The notes under the pieces: model-generated
The model's database searches: none
What the model was told of the DNA's origin: nothing
What the model saw: the letters and a program-made list of their open reading frames with translations, nothing else
DNA from: Kribbella amoyensis
Lineage (GTDB): Bacteria; Actinomycetota; Actinomycetes; Propionibacteriales; Kribbellaceae
DNA: 64,000 nucleotides
Assembly (NCBI RefSeq): GCF_007828865.1
Contig: NZ_VIVK01000001.1
Location: 620,001 to 684,000, forward strand
Direction: 5' to 3'
Part shown: positions 8,695 through 16,503 of the stretch, one piece after another
How positions within the stretch are numbered: the stretch's first letter is position 1
Layout of the letters: the number at the start of each line of letters is the position of its first letter
Program-made: the position numbers and the translations under genes

Positions 8695-9995
8695 CACGAG
8701 CTCCTCTCGTTGCGGGCGATCGCGGCGTCGGCGACCCGGCGGACCTCGCGGATCGCCGGACCGGGGTCCTTCTCGCCGAGCCAGCACAGGTCCCGCTGCT
8801 GGCCGAAGGTGAGGTTGATCTCGGGGAACCCGGTCAGCCGGGTGTCGGTGGCGAGCTTGACCTTGTCGTCGAGCACGACCCGGCGGAACGAGTCGACGTC
8901 GAAGTACTTGTCCGGCTCCTTGCCGAGCATCCCGGTGACCACCTGGTCGTCGGTGACGTTGCCGAGGGTGGGCAGCTTGCCGCCCTTGAGCATCGGCGCC
9001 GAGCCCTCGGTCAGCCAGAACTTCACGAACTCCCAGGCCGCCTCGGTCTTCGGCGACTTCGGGTTCACCATCACGAAGTTGCCGTAGGTACCGCCGTTCC
9101 AGTTCGCGCCGTCCACGGTCGGGGCCGGGGCGAAGGCGACCTTGAAGTCGTGCGGGTACTTCTTCGCGTCGTTCAGGAACCGCAGGTTGAACGGTGCGGT
9201 GGACCAGAGGTGGAACTCCTGCTGCAGGAACGCGTTCTGCTGGTACGCGTCCAGGTGCCGCGCCAGGACCTCGCTCCACGGGAACATCGAGCCGTCGGCG
9301 ATCATCTCCTGGCCGAGCCGCAGCCCGCGTTCGAAGGCGGGGTGGCCGAAGTTCGACCGGTCGCCGTCGTACCAGTAGTTCGGCCCGAGCGAGATCCGGG
9401 CGACGTCGGGGATGGTGTACGCGCCGATCGTGCTCGCCGTGGTCAGCCGCTTCGCGGTCGCCCGGTAGTCGTCGATCGTCCACGCCGTCGGCAGGTCCAA
9501 CCCGGCCTGCTCGCGGAGCTTCTCGTTGAACAGCACGAAGTACGGCTCACGGGTGGTCGCGAGCGCCTTGATCCTGCCGTCCTCGGCGTACGCCCGCGGC
9601 TCCTCGGTGTCGAGGAACACGGCCAGCTCCGGATCGGCCTTCACCCGGTCGGTCAGGTCCGCGGTCAGCCCGGACCCGGCCCGGAGCGCGAGATTCTGCT
9701 GCGCGTAGGTGAAGTACACATCGATGTCGAGGCCACCCTGCAACGCGGTGTCCAGCTTCAGGTTGCCGCGCTCGTCGTTGACGAACCGGGTGTAGTTCAC
9801 CTTGTACTGCGGGAACTTCTGCTCGAACGCGTCCACGACCGCCTGCGGCCCGGACGCCGCGGGGACTCCGCCCCACACCTGCAAGACACTCGACTTGGCC
9901 CCGGTCCCGGACGAACACCCAGGTACCGCGGCCGCGGCCCCCACCGCACCGATGCCCGCCAGAAATCCCCGGCGGGACAATCTGCTTTCCCTCAC
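8694..9995 (-). CDS. Extracellular sugar-binding lipoprotein (family 1 SBP)
   Basis: 433 aa, GTG start with AAGGGGG 5 bp upstream. The N-terminus combines a twin-arginine motif (LSRRGFLAG) with a lipobox (VPGC, Cys about 27), so it is probably a Tat-exported lipoprotein on the outer face of the membrane. The mature part matches the family 1 solute-binding fold, including the early LQVWGG strand and conserved Trp/Tyr-rich ligand region around 210-330. First gene of the operon running to 2400; preceded by a good sigma-70-like promoter. Confidence 0.93.
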   Translation of the reverse strand: MRESRLSRRGFLAGIGAVGAAAAVPGCSSGTGAKSSVLQVWGGVPAASGPQAVVDAFEQKFPQYKVNYTRFVNDERGNLKLDTALQGGLDIDVYFTYAQQNLALRAGSGLTADLTDRVKADPELAVFLDTEEPRAYAEDGRIKALATTREPYFVLFNEKLREQAGLDLPTAWTIDDYRATAKRLTTASTIGAYTIPDVARISLGPNYWYDGDRSNFGHPAFERGLRLGQEMIADGSMFPWSEVLARHLDAYQQNAFLQQEFHLWSTAPFNLRFLNDAKKYPHDFKVAFAPAPTVDGANWNGGTYGNFVMVNPKSPKTEAAWEFVKFWLTEGSAPMLKGGKLPTLGNVTDDQVVTGMLGKEPDKYFDVDSFRRVVLDDKVKLATDTRLTGFPEINLTFGQQRDLCWLGEKDPGPAIREVRRVADAAIARNERSS

Positions 9996-10036
9996 ACCAG
10001 CCCCCTTACATGGCTAGCCGGCTCGAATTCGGCAAA

Positions 10037-10065
10037 ACATTATCGGCCACTCTGGCATGGGACAA
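10037..10065 (-). promoter_or_regulatory. Promoter of the 10.0-2.4 kb sugar operon
   Basis: On the minus strand TTGTCC (10065-10060) and TAATGT (10042-10037) are separated by exactly 17 bp, a good vegetative promoter about 42 bp before the binding-protein GTG. Directly upstream of the -35 box lies the inverted repeat TGAAAAAGTTTTGCA (10087-10073), which has the GAAA/TTT character of RpiR operators; its assignment to the operon-encoded RpiR protein is inference. Confidence 0.6.
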
Positions 10066-10084
10066 GGGTCCCTGCAAAACTTTT

Positions 10085-10831
10085 TCAGAGGTGCAGATCG
10101 ACAGGAGGTGTTCCTGGACAAGGACAAGCTGGTCGACGAATCACGCCTGAGGGCGGCGAGAGGCGACACCCACATCCTGTCGATCTGCACGGTTCTGCCC
10201 GACTACCCGCCGCACAGTGCACCTGCGGTTCGAATCCGCTGATCTGCTCGGTGATCAACAGAGCGCGCAGCATCGACTCCAGGAAGCTGCCCGCCAGCCC
10301 GGTTGCGCTCCTGGCGACCAGGCTAGCGTTCGGCCGGCCAGGGCCACGCATCGCCTCGGTAGCAGAGATCAACTCCTCCTGGCCACAGCGACCGTCAGCC
10401 AGTGCGGCGTCGGCGACCGCGAGCGCCTCGCCGAACGGCAGGACCCGAGCACAGTCGACGACCGTTCGAGCCAAACCGGTCAGCCTGGCTCGGCGTTCCT
10501 CCGCAGTCGTCTCCGCCCAGTGCAGAACCGCCGGCCGGCCCGGTCGTGGATGGCGCTTCGGCGGCAGGATCAGATGCGGCTTCGGCGGCGTCACGAGCAA
10601 CGGCAGCCCCCACCTGGCTGCAGCGCTCTGATGGGAAAGGACCCCGTCGTAGGCCAACGCCGTCAGCCAGTCCGACGACAGGCCCGGAAGTATGTAGATA
10701 CCGTGCGCGAGCCGCTCGATCTCACCCCGTTCGACCGCCGTCGCCACCGCGCGCCGGGAGGTCGCAGCCACCAACTGCCGAAAGGTCGCGTACCCGTGGC
10801 CGTGGGCTAACACCTCGGCCACGGATCCCAT
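10085..10831 (-). CDS. AbiEi-like (type IV antitoxin family) protein, C-terminus replaced
   Basis: 248 aa. Residues 1-90 are the AbiEi antitoxin winged-helix-type N-domain (ATFRQLVAATSRRAVATAVE, then RLAHGIYILPG) followed by the AbiEi_1-like region (LSHQSAAARWGLPLL, LARTVVDCARVLPF). Actinobacterial relatives normally continue into a small endonuclease-like (DUF559/Vsr-like) C-domain after the FEPQV strand; here homology stops around residue 215 and the last 33 residues are encoded by a 100-bp inverted-repeat element (10091-10190) before a stop 6 bp beyond it. The gene is therefore probably a truncated remnant. No AbiEii toxin partner lies alongside. Confidence 0.65.
   Translation of the reverse strand: MGSVAEVLAHGHGYATFRQLVAATSRRAVATAVERGEIERLAHGIYILPGLSSDWLTALAYDGVLSHQSAAARWGLPLLVTPPKPHLILPPKRHPRPGRPAVLHWAETTAEERRARLTGLARTVVDCARVLPFGEALAVADAALADGRCGQEELISATEAMRGPGRPNASLVARSATGLAGSFLESMLRALLITEQISGFEPQVHCAAGSRAEPCRSTGCGCRLSPPSGVIRRPACPCPGTPPVDLHL
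10091..10190. repeat. 100-bp inverted-repeat element (copy 1) at the 3' end of the AbiEi-like gene
   Basis: Perfect 16-bp terminal inverted repeats, GTGCAGATCGACAGGA at 10091-10106 and its reverse complement at 10175-10190. Its ends share the pattern GTGCA, four variable bases, GACAGGA with copy 2 at 10882-10981, and both copies are exactly 100 bp. The interior sequences differ. It supplies the final codons of the AbiEi-like gene. No clear target duplication is visible. Confidence 0.8.
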
Positions 10832-10881
10832 CCCGAGATGGTGCCTGAAAGCGGCCTACCGACGTCCGGCGTTGTCCACAG

Positions 10882-10981
10882 GTGCATTTGGACAGGAGGT
10901 AGTTCCCCAAGGCGGGACCTAGGCAGCCGGCCGCGGAGGCTCCTCAGCCCACCGCGGCGGCTACCTCCTGTCCGGATGCAC
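10882..10981. repeat. 100-bp inverted-repeat element (copy 2) between the AbiEi-like gene and murB
   Basis: Arms 10882-10902 and 10961-10981 match at 19 of 21 positions (left arm GTGCATTTGGACAGGAGGTA plus one base). It ends 3 bp from the murB stop codon and begins 50 bp upstream of the AbiEi-like start. It could be a non-autonomous mobile element, or a hairpin doubling as terminator for murB, although its 58-bp loop and lack of a T-run make a simple intrinsic terminator unlikely. Confidence 0.75.
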
Positions 10982-10984
10982 GCG

Positions 10985-12031
10985 TCAGAGGCTGCAGTTC
11001 ACCAGGACGGGTTCGTTGACCAGGGTGATGCCGAAGGCCTGCTGGACCTGGGCGCGGACGTGGGCGGCGAGGGCGAGCAGTTCTTTGGTGGTCGCCTGGC
11101 CGCGGTTGGTCAGGGCCAGGGTGTGCTTGGAGGAGACCGCGGCGTCGCCGATCGCGAAGCCCTTGTCGACGCCGGCGTGCTGGATCAGCCAGGCCGCGCT
11201 GCTCTTCACCCGGCCGTCCGGCTGCGGCCACTGCGGGGCGCCCGCGGGGACCTCGGCCGCGGTGTCGAGGATCGGGTTGGTGAAGAACGATCCCGCCGAC
11301 CAGGTGTCGTGGTCGGCCGGGTCGAGCACCATCCCCTTGCCCCGGCGCAACCCGAGCACGGCGTCGCGGACCGCGGTCATCGGCGCGCGTTCACCTGGCT
11401 CGACGTCGAGGGTGCGCGCCAGTTCGGCGTACTCGACCGGGGCGGACAGGTCGCCCAGCGGCAACTGGTAGGCGACCTCGAGCACCACGTACCGGCTCGG
11501 GTCCTGCTTGAAGCGAGAGGTGCGGTACGCGAATCCGCAGTCGGCGGCGAACACCGTCCGGACCGCGTTGCCGACGCGGTCCCAGACGCGGACCGACGCG
11601 ATCGTCTCGGCCACCTCGTGCCCGTAGGCGCCGACGTTCTGGACCGGGGTCGAGCCGGTCAGCCCGGGGATCCCGGACATCGACTCCAGGCCGACCCACT
11701 CCTCCGCGATCGCGCGCTGGACCAGCTGGTCCCAGTCCTCGCCCGCCTGGACGTGGATCATCGCGCCGGAACACGCGTCGGCGTCCACCCGGATCCCGGT
11801 GGTGCGTACCTTGATCACGGTGCCGCGGAAGCCCTCGTCACCGATCACCACGTTGCTGCCGCCGCTCAGCAGCAGCACCGGTTCGCCGGCGGCGTCGGCC
11901 TCGCGGACCGCGTCGATCAGGTCCTGCTCGGTGGTCACCTCGACCAGCTTGTCGGCCGGCCCGCCCAGGCGCAGCGTGGTCAGCCCGGCCAGCGGGACCC
12001 CGGTCGCGACCGCGCTCTGCGGAGTACTCAT
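10985..12031 (-). CDS. murB: UDP-N-acetylmuramate dehydrogenase
   Basis: 348 aa, cytoplasmic flavoenzyme that reduces UDP-GlcNAc-enolpyruvate to UDP-MurNAc with NADPH in peptidoglycan precursor synthesis. FAD-binding segment TTLRLGGPADKLVEV and LLSGGSNVVI, then SGIPGLTGSTPVQNVGAYG, the catalytic-region Ser in WSAGSFFTNP and the C-terminal NEPVLVN are all present, giving a full-length type I MurB. The ATG overlaps the hadB stop by 4 bp (ATGA), so it is the third gene of hadA-hadB-murB. Confidence 0.97.
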   Translation of the reverse strand: MSTPQSAVATGVPLAGLTTLRLGGPADKLVEVTTEQDLIDAVREADAAGEPVLLLSGGSNVVIGDEGFRGTVIKVRTTGIRVDADACSGAMIHVQAGEDWDQLVQRAIAEEWVGLESMSGIPGLTGSTPVQNVGAYGHEVAETIASVRVWDRVGNAVRTVFAADCGFAYRTSRFKQDPSRYVVLEVAYQLPLGDLSAPVEYAELARTLDVEPGERAPMTAVRDAVLGLRRGKGMVLDPADHDTWSAGSFFTNPILDTAAEVPAGAPQWPQPDGRVKSSAAWLIQHAGVDKGFAIGDAAVSSKHTLALTNRGQATTKELLALAAHVRAQVQQAFGITLVNEPVLVNCSL

Positions 12032-12435
12032 GCGACGCGCACGACCGCTCTGGACCGGCCGAGGACCTTCTCCTCGCCGGCGACCGCGGTGATGTCGATC
12101 TCGGCCAGCCCGTCGGCGACCTTGTCCACCTTCGCGGCGAACGTCACGGTGGTGCCCTTGTCGTCGTCCGGGACCACGACCGGCTTGGTGAAGCGGACGC
12201 CGTACTCGACCAGGTCGGCCGGGTCGTCGAGCCAGTCGGTGACCACCCGGACCGCCGAGGCCATCGTCAGCATCCCGTGCGCGATCACGCCCGGCAATCC
12301 GAGCGACGCGGCCATCCGGTCGCTCCAGTGGATCGGGTTGAAGTCGCCGCTGGCGCCGGCGTAGCGGACCAGGTCGTCGCGGCGGAAGGTGACGGTCAAC
12401 GGCGGCAGCTCAGTGCCGGCTTCCACGGTCTTCAC
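12028..12435 (-). CDS. hadB: MaoC-like (3R)-hydroxyacyl dehydratase subunit
   Basis: 135 aa hot-dog fold protein starting at a GTG that overlaps the hadA stop (GTGA). The hydratase motif with catalytic Asp and His is intact (YAGASGDFNPIHWSD). It pairs with the preceding HadA-like subunit to form a heterodimeric FAS-II-type or short-chain hydroxyacyl dehydratase. The symbol is by analogy with mycobacterial HadAB; in an organism without mycolic acids the substrate is uncertain. Confidence 0.85.
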   Translation of the reverse strand: MKTVEAGTELPPLTVTFRRDDLVRYAGASGDFNPIHWSDRMAASLGLPGVIAHGMLTMASAVRVVTDWLDDPADLVEYGVRFTKPVVVPDDDKGTTVTFAAKVDKVADGLAEIDITAVAGEEKVLGRSRAVVRVA

Positions 12436-12854
12436 GAGTCCGCCCGGTTGTGCGAGATGGTCGAGGTGGAGGTGGCGATCGGCTCGCCGGCCGCCGTGGT
12501 CAGGGCGGTCTCGTACATGATCACCTCGACGGCACCGGCCTTGCGGACGGTGGTGATGGTGGCGGTCGCGGCGATCTCGTCGCCGGCCTTGATCGGGCGG
12601 GTGTAGGTGAACTTCTGCGCGCCGTGCACGATCCGGTCCAGCCGCAGGCCGAGCTCGTCGTCGCCGAGCAACTGCTCGAGAGCCCGGCTGCCGAGCAGGA
12701 AGGCGAAGGTCGGCGGTGCGACCGCGGCGTCCCCGCGGTACGCCGGGTTCGGGTCGCCGATCGCGTCGGCGAACTCGCGGATCTTCTCCCGGCCGACCTG
12801 GTAGGACTCGGCGGCCGTGTAGGTCCGGCCCACCATCGTGGCGTCGATCGTCAT
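12432..12854 (-). CDS. hadA: MaoC N-terminal-like dehydratase subunit (HadA-like)
   Basis: 140 aa hot-dog protein of the UPF0336/FAS1_DH type, lacking the Asp-His catalytic pair of HadB but with the stabilising-subunit pattern (IREFADAIGDPNPAYRGD, GAQKFTYTRPIKAGDEI). I chose ATG 12854 rather than the TTG three codons upstream because TAGGGT lies 8 bp upstream, giving a leaderless promoter. First gene of hadA-hadB-murB; gene order next to rpmG is conserved in actinobacteria. Confidence 0.87.
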   Translation of the reverse strand: MTIDATMVGRTYTAAESYQVGREKIREFADAIGDPNPAYRGDAAVAPPTFAFLLGSRALEQLLGDDELGLRLDRIVHGAQKFTYTRPIKAGDEIAATATITTVRKAGAVEVIMYETALTTAAGEPIATSTSTISHNRADS

Positions 12855-12935
12855 GTCGTCCAACCCTACTGGCAGACTGGGCGGGCGTGGCCGCCACCCA
12901 CTGCCCTTGAGACCACTGGGGAAAGGCGGAAAGTC

Positions 12936-13694
12936 GTGACGGCAGGACGCGCGGGTGTCGCCGCGCTGGCGAGGTACGCGCCGCGGTACGGGCTGGAGCT
13001 CGGTGAACCGGCGGGCTCGGAGTGGTTACGGGTCGACCACATCCTCGAACCGGACAGCCCGGAGCTGACCGAACTGCTCAAACGCGACCACGAAGCCGCC
13101 GGGCACGTCTCGAACCACGCGGCCGCCCTCAGCCTGATGTCCTTCTACGCCGGCCGCGCGACCGCGACCGCCTTGCTGCTGTGGGCCCTCGAAGGCCGCG
13201 TCCTCGACGTCCGCCCCGAGAACCTCTGGCTCAAACCGCACGACGGCCACGGCATCGCCGCGGTCGCCCTCCGGTCCGCCCGTTTCCTTCCCGGCGGGCT
13301 GCGTACCCTGCACGATGTCGTGCTCACGCAGCACCTGCTCCCCCTGGCCACCGAGCTCCACCGCCGGACCAGGGCGGGCCTGCGCCAGCTCCACGGCGGG
13401 GTCGCGGCCGGCTGCGCGATGGGCTTCTGCGCCGCCACCCGTGAACAGGAGGCCGTCGACCCGTCGTACTTGCTCGACCGCTGGCAGACCTTCGTCGCCA
13501 CGGCCCCCGCCGGTCTGGCCAGGCTGGGTGACGTCACCGAGGCCGCCGGCAAGCTCGTCTATCTCCGCAACACCTGCTGCCTCTACTACACCAGCGAGAA
13601 ATCCACCGGCACCCTCTGCGGCAGCTGCTGCCTCACGTCCCGGGAAGCCCGCCTCACCGCCTACGAGGGCGGCCGCCCCATCCTCACCGTCTGA
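12936..13694 (+). CDS. FhuF-like ferric-siderophore reductase / [2Fe-2S]-binding protein
   Basis: 252 aa from a GTG with AAAGGCGGA upstream. The C-terminus carries the signature Cys set for an unusual [2Fe-2S] cluster, C-C-x10-C-x2-C (CCLYYTSEKSTGTLCGSC), as in E. coli FhuF. The N-terminal 170 residues are helical with conserved HHs and Trp/Leu positions of the IucA/FhuF-type fold. Probable role: cytoplasmic reduction of Fe(III)-siderophore to release iron. Divergent from hadA by 81 bp; no siderophore genes are nearby. Confidence 0.8.
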   Translation: MTAGRAGVAALARYAPRYGLELGEPAGSEWLRVDHILEPDSPELTELLKRDHEAAGHVSNHAAALSLMSFYAGRATATALLLWALEGRVLDVRPENLWLKPHDGHGIAAVALRSARFLPGGLRTLHDVVLTQHLLPLATELHRRTRAGLRQLHGGVAAGCAMGFCAATREQEAVDPSYLLDRWQTFVATAPAGLARLGDVTEAAGKLVYLRNTCCLYYTSEKSTGTLCGSCCLTSREARLTAYEGGRPILTV

Positions 13695-13836
13695 CCCAGC
13701 CAGGAACCCCTGCCCGGATACGGTGCGGCATGCCGATACGGACGTTGAAGACCGGAACCGCCTTCATCGCCGTTGGACCTGGACCAGCAGGACTACCGAG
13801 ACCCCGCCGCCCGCCCGCGGGTAGCGGCGGGCACAG

Positions 13837-13873
13837 CGAAAGGCCGCTTCGCCTAGCGCGAAGCGGCCTTTCG
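13837..13873. terminator. Bidirectional hairpin terminator after rpmG
   Basis: Perfect 16-bp stem (13837-13852 pairing with 13858-13873) around a 5-nt loop, 16 bp past the rpmG stop. A-rich start and T-rich end of the arms allow function on both strands, serving rpmG and possibly the FhuF-like gene. Confidence 0.85.
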
Positions 13874-13889
13874 AACGACTGAGCGAGAG

Positions 13890-14057
13890 TCAGCGGGTCT
13901 CGCGGTGGTCGGTGTGGTCGTTGCAGCGGGCGCAGTACTTCTTCATCTCCAGACGATCCGGGTTGTTCCGCCGGTTCTTCTTGGTGATGTAGTTGCGCTC
14001 CTTGCACACCGTGCACGCCAGCGTGATCTTCGGGCGAATGTCGGTTGACTTGGCCAC
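13890..14057 (-). CDS. rpmG: 50S ribosomal protein L33
   Basis: 55 aa, GTG start ([20 protein letters not shown]). Two CxxC pairs (C15/C18 and C42/C45) identify the zinc-binding C+ form; the core [13 protein letters not shown] is typical. Transcribed with the two tRNAs upstream and conserved beside hadAB in actinobacteria. The gene is too short to stand out by length but every family position is present. Confidence 0.97.
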   Translation of the reverse strand: MAKSTDIRPKITLACTVCKERNYITKKNRRNNPDRLEMKKYCARCNDHTDHRETR

Positions 14058-14121
14058 TGCTGCCTCTTCTGATCAGGAGCGCGCCTGCCAGTCACGCGCT
14101 CTCGTGTTGCCGGTCGGTGGG

Positions 14122-14195
14122 TAGCGGGGGCGGGAGTCGAACCCGCGACACCACGATTATGAGCCGTGTGCTCTAACCACCTGAGCTACCCCGCC
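14122..14195 (-). tRNA. tRNA-Met (CAT), elongator type
   Basis: 74-nt cloverleaf with acceptor arms GGCGGGG and CCCCGCT, D-loop GGTTA, anticodon loop CTCATAA and T-loop TTCGACT; 3' CCA is not encoded. The paired first acceptor position (G-U) and lack of three consecutive G-C pairs typical of initiators favour elongator tRNA-Met over tRNA-fMet. Confidence 0.93.
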
Positions 14196-14245
14196 AGAGA
14201 GTCCGTCGCCCCACCCGGCGGACCGGGTGGGACAGCGATTCTCAG

Positions 14246-14318
14246 AGCCCCTTTACGGAATCGAACCGTAGACCTTCTCCTTACCATGGAGACGCTCTGC
14301 CGACTGAGCTAAAGGGGC
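14246..14318 (-). tRNA. tRNA-Thr (GGT)
   Basis: 73-nt cloverleaf: acceptor GCCCCTT/AAGGGGC, anticodon stem TCTCC/GGAGA around loop ATGGTAA (anticodon GGT), T-loop TTCGATT. Lies 50 bp upstream of tRNA-Met in the same direction, so the transcript is probably tRNA-Thr, tRNA-Met, rpmG. Confidence 0.95.
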
Positions 14319-14333
14319 GAGCCGAGGAGAGAG

Positions 14334-14362
14334 ATTACACGGTCTGTCGCCTCGATGTGAAA
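14334..14362 (-). promoter_or_regulatory. Promoter of the tRNA-Thr/tRNA-Met/rpmG unit
   Basis: TTTCAC (14362-14357) and TGTAAT (14339-14334) on the minus strand are 17 bp apart, placing the start about 9 bp before tRNA-Thr. The -35 box lies in the loop of a 7-bp palindrome (CCTCGAT/ATCGAGG, 14350-14368). Confidence 0.6.
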
Positions 14363-14916
14363 TCGAGGCCCGAGCACCCTGTGCCCCCTCTGTCCGACCC
14401 GAGAAGCATACCGGTTCCCAGAGGTGCTTCCGACCACTTTTCGGAACTCGCCGGCTACTCCCACAGTCACGTCCTCGGCAACGAGCGCGACCTCAGCTCG
14501 AACACCTCCTGGCACCGCCTCCGGGCGACCAGTGGATCGGACCGGAACTCCCAGATGTAGCCTCAGGCAACGACCTGGGGCACCGAACTGCCGGCGCCGC
14601 GAGGCCGCCCAGGACGGAGAGGGTTCGCAAGGGAAGCGAGCTGGTCGATCGGCCCCTCCCTCCATCACCCCTATAGCGGCTTTCGAGGCTACCGGCCGAC
14701 CAGGACGCGCGTGATCCCAGTCACGCCCACATTCAACTACCCGCCGGTGTGCTTCAGGCGGGGACGGCCACGAGCCGCCAAACGGCGATCACCCAGCGCC
14801 ACCGAAATCCGTGAACCGATCGCAAAGAGCGTTTGAGGGCTTCGTGACCTCGTCGTTATGGTCGATAGGCCGCTGCGCACTCGTGGCGGTGCCTCGATCC
14901 CCTCTGGAAGGCTCTC
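14363..14916. other. Intergenic stretch without recognised gene
   Basis: About 550 bp between the tRNA promoter and the M23 peptidase. Open frames here have no codon-position bias towards G/C at third positions and no family resemblance. I looked for a ydaO-type c-di-AMP riboswitch, which often precedes actinobacterial cell-wall hydrolases, and did not find its conserved core. GGAAGG at 14906-14911 is the ribosome-binding site of the peptidase. Confidence 0.5.
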
Positions 14917-15906
14917 GTGTCCCCTCACCATGACGTGCCGGAAGCAGATCGGCCGACGTCCAGTCGCCCGGCTGATTCCCGTCGGGTGGCCAAGCACCGC
15001 CCTCGTCGGCGAAGTTCCCGGCGCGGCGTGCAGCTGGTCGGCCTGACCGCTGCCCTCGCCGCGGCCGCCGGTACCGCTGCCGCTGGTTTGACCTCCCCCT
15101 CCTCCCCCACCTCCGCCGGAACCTCCCTCGATCCGGCCCAGGCGCAGGCCCTCACTGCCGCCCGGGTCGACCGGCGCGACCTCGGCTCGCGGGACCAGTC
15201 CCGCCTCGACTTGTCGCTGGCGTCGGCCCAGAAGGCCGCCGCCGCGAAGGCCGCGAAGGAGCGCGCCGCCAAGGCGGCCGCCCAGGCCACCCTGAACCAG
15301 CGCCGGGCGCTCGCGCTCGCCGCTGCCAAGGCCGCCGCTGCCGCGAAGGCGAAGGCGGCCGCCCAGGCCGCCGCGGCGAAGGCCCAGGCCCTCGCGAAGG
15401 CGAAGGCCGAAGCCGAAGCGAAGGCCAAGGCGAGGGCCAAGGCCCAGGCCCGGGCCGCCGCCCAGGCCGCCGCGAAGGCTGCCGCCGTCGCGAAGGCGCG
15501 CGCTTCCACCCGGATCGTGCTGCCGACCACCGGGTACCACCTGACCGCGCACTTCGGTCAGGCCGGCGGCCGCTGGTCCCGCGACCACACCGGGCTCGAC
15601 TTCGCCGCCCCGACCGGTACGCCGGTCCGCTCGGTCCTGGCTGGTGAGGTGATCCAGGCCGAGTTCGCGGGTGCGTACGGTCGGCAGGTCAAGGTCCGGC
15701 ACTCCAACGGCACGGTGACGTCGTACAGCCACATGTCGAAGTTCAGCGTCTCGGTCGGCGAGCGCGTCCCGGCCGGCGGCCAGGTCGGCGCGATCGGGAT
15801 GACCGGGAACACCACCGGTCCGCACGTGCACTTCGAGGTGCTGCTCGGTGGCAGTGACCAGATCGACCCGGAGCCGTGGCTCCGCGCCCGCGGGGTGAAC
15901 CCGTAA
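14917..15906 (+). CDS. Secreted M23 (LytM) peptidoglycan endopeptidase
   Basis: 329 aa, GTG start 5 bp after GGAAGG. A basic N-region and one hydrophobic helix (about 38-60) export it. Residues 85-200 are an Ala/Lys-rich coiled coil. The C-terminal LytM domain has the zinc ligands H and D in DHTGLDFAAPTGTPV and HVH in GPHVHFEV; the remaining catalytic His is in YSHMS. It should cleave peptidoglycan cross-bridges outside the membrane. The long Ala-Lys helix may tether or regulate the enzyme, as in other coiled-coil M23 proteins. Confidence 0.92.
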   Translation: MSPHHDVPEADRPTSSRPADSRRVAKHRPRRRSSRRGVQLVGLTAALAAAAGTAAAGLTSPSSPTSAGTSLDPAQAQALTAARVDRRDLGSRDQSRLDLSLASAQKAAAAKAAKERAAKAAAQATLNQRRALALAAAKAAAAAKAKAAAQAAAAKAQALAKAKAEAEAKAKARAKAQARAAAQAAAKAAAVAKARASTRIVLPTTGYHLTAHFGQAGGRWSRDHTGLDFAAPTGTPVRSVLAGEVIQAEFAGAYGRQVKVRHSNGTVTSYSHMSKFSVSVGERVPAGGQVGAIGMTGNTTGPHVHFEVLLGGSDQIDPEPWLRARGVNP

Positions 15907-16410
15907 CTAGAGGAACTTGGCCAGGGTGAGACTGTCGACCTCTTCACCGTCGATCAGGAACTCTCTCGGGTGGGTCCCCTCGACCTGATAGCCGTGGCGC
16001 TCGTACAGGCGCCTTGCCACCGTGTTCGAACTGTGCACGTGCAAGGTGATCTTGCGGGCGCCACGGCGTTCTGCTTCCTCGGTGACCGCGGTCAGCAGGG
16101 CCGAGCCGATCCCGTGGCCCCGTGCATCGACCGCGACCGCCAGCCCGTTCACCGCCAGCACCCCGGCGCCCTCGCGGAACCGGTACTTGTCCTGTAGCCG
16201 GATGTACCCGACCACGCGGTCGTCGAGTACCGCGACCAGGTGGGCGTCCGGGCCGCTGCGGTCGGAGAAGAACCCGGCCCGTTCGCCCTCGGTCATCGAC
16301 GGGAACCCCGAACTCGCGTCCCACGCGGTCAGCTCGATGTCGAGCAGGGCTGGTTCGTCGGACTCCACCGCCCGGCGGATGGTCACGCGGTTGTCGGTCA
16401 CGCCCTCCAT
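15907..16410 (-). CDS. GNAT-family N-acetyltransferase
   Basis: 167 aa. The acetyl-CoA pyrophosphate loop is clear (VAVDARGHGIGSALL), followed by RRLYERHGYQVEGTHPREF. Acceptor unknown; similarity in layout to RimI/YjcF-like small-molecule or protein acetyltransferases. Converges on the M23 gene with no space between stops, so it probably shares a terminator region. Confidence 0.87.
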   Translation of the reverse strand: MEGVTDNRVTIRRAVESDEPALLDIELTAWDASSGFPSMTEGERAGFFSDRSGPDAHLVAVLDDRVVGYIRLQDKYRFREGAGVLAVNGLAVAVDARGHGIGSALLTAVTEEAERRGARKITLHVHSSNTVARRLYERHGYQVEGTHPREFLIDGEEVDSLTLAKFL

Positions 16411-16503
16411 CCTGACCCACGCCCCAGGTCAGTCCCGGAGGTATCGAAAACATCTCCGAAAATGCCGACGTCCTGGCAACATCGGCGTTGACAGCCTGCT
16501 GGT

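Noticed and set aside
10882-10981. Simple intrinsic terminator of murB
   Set aside because: The loop is 58 nt and there is no T-run; the matching 100-bp element at 10091 argues for a repeat family.
14122-14195. Initiator tRNA-fMet
   Set aside because: Acceptor stem starts with a G-U pair and anticodon stem lacks three consecutive G-C pairs, so elongator type.
14737-14916. Possible ydaO-type riboswitch before the M23 peptidase
   Set aside because: No match to the conserved riboswitch core that I can recognise.
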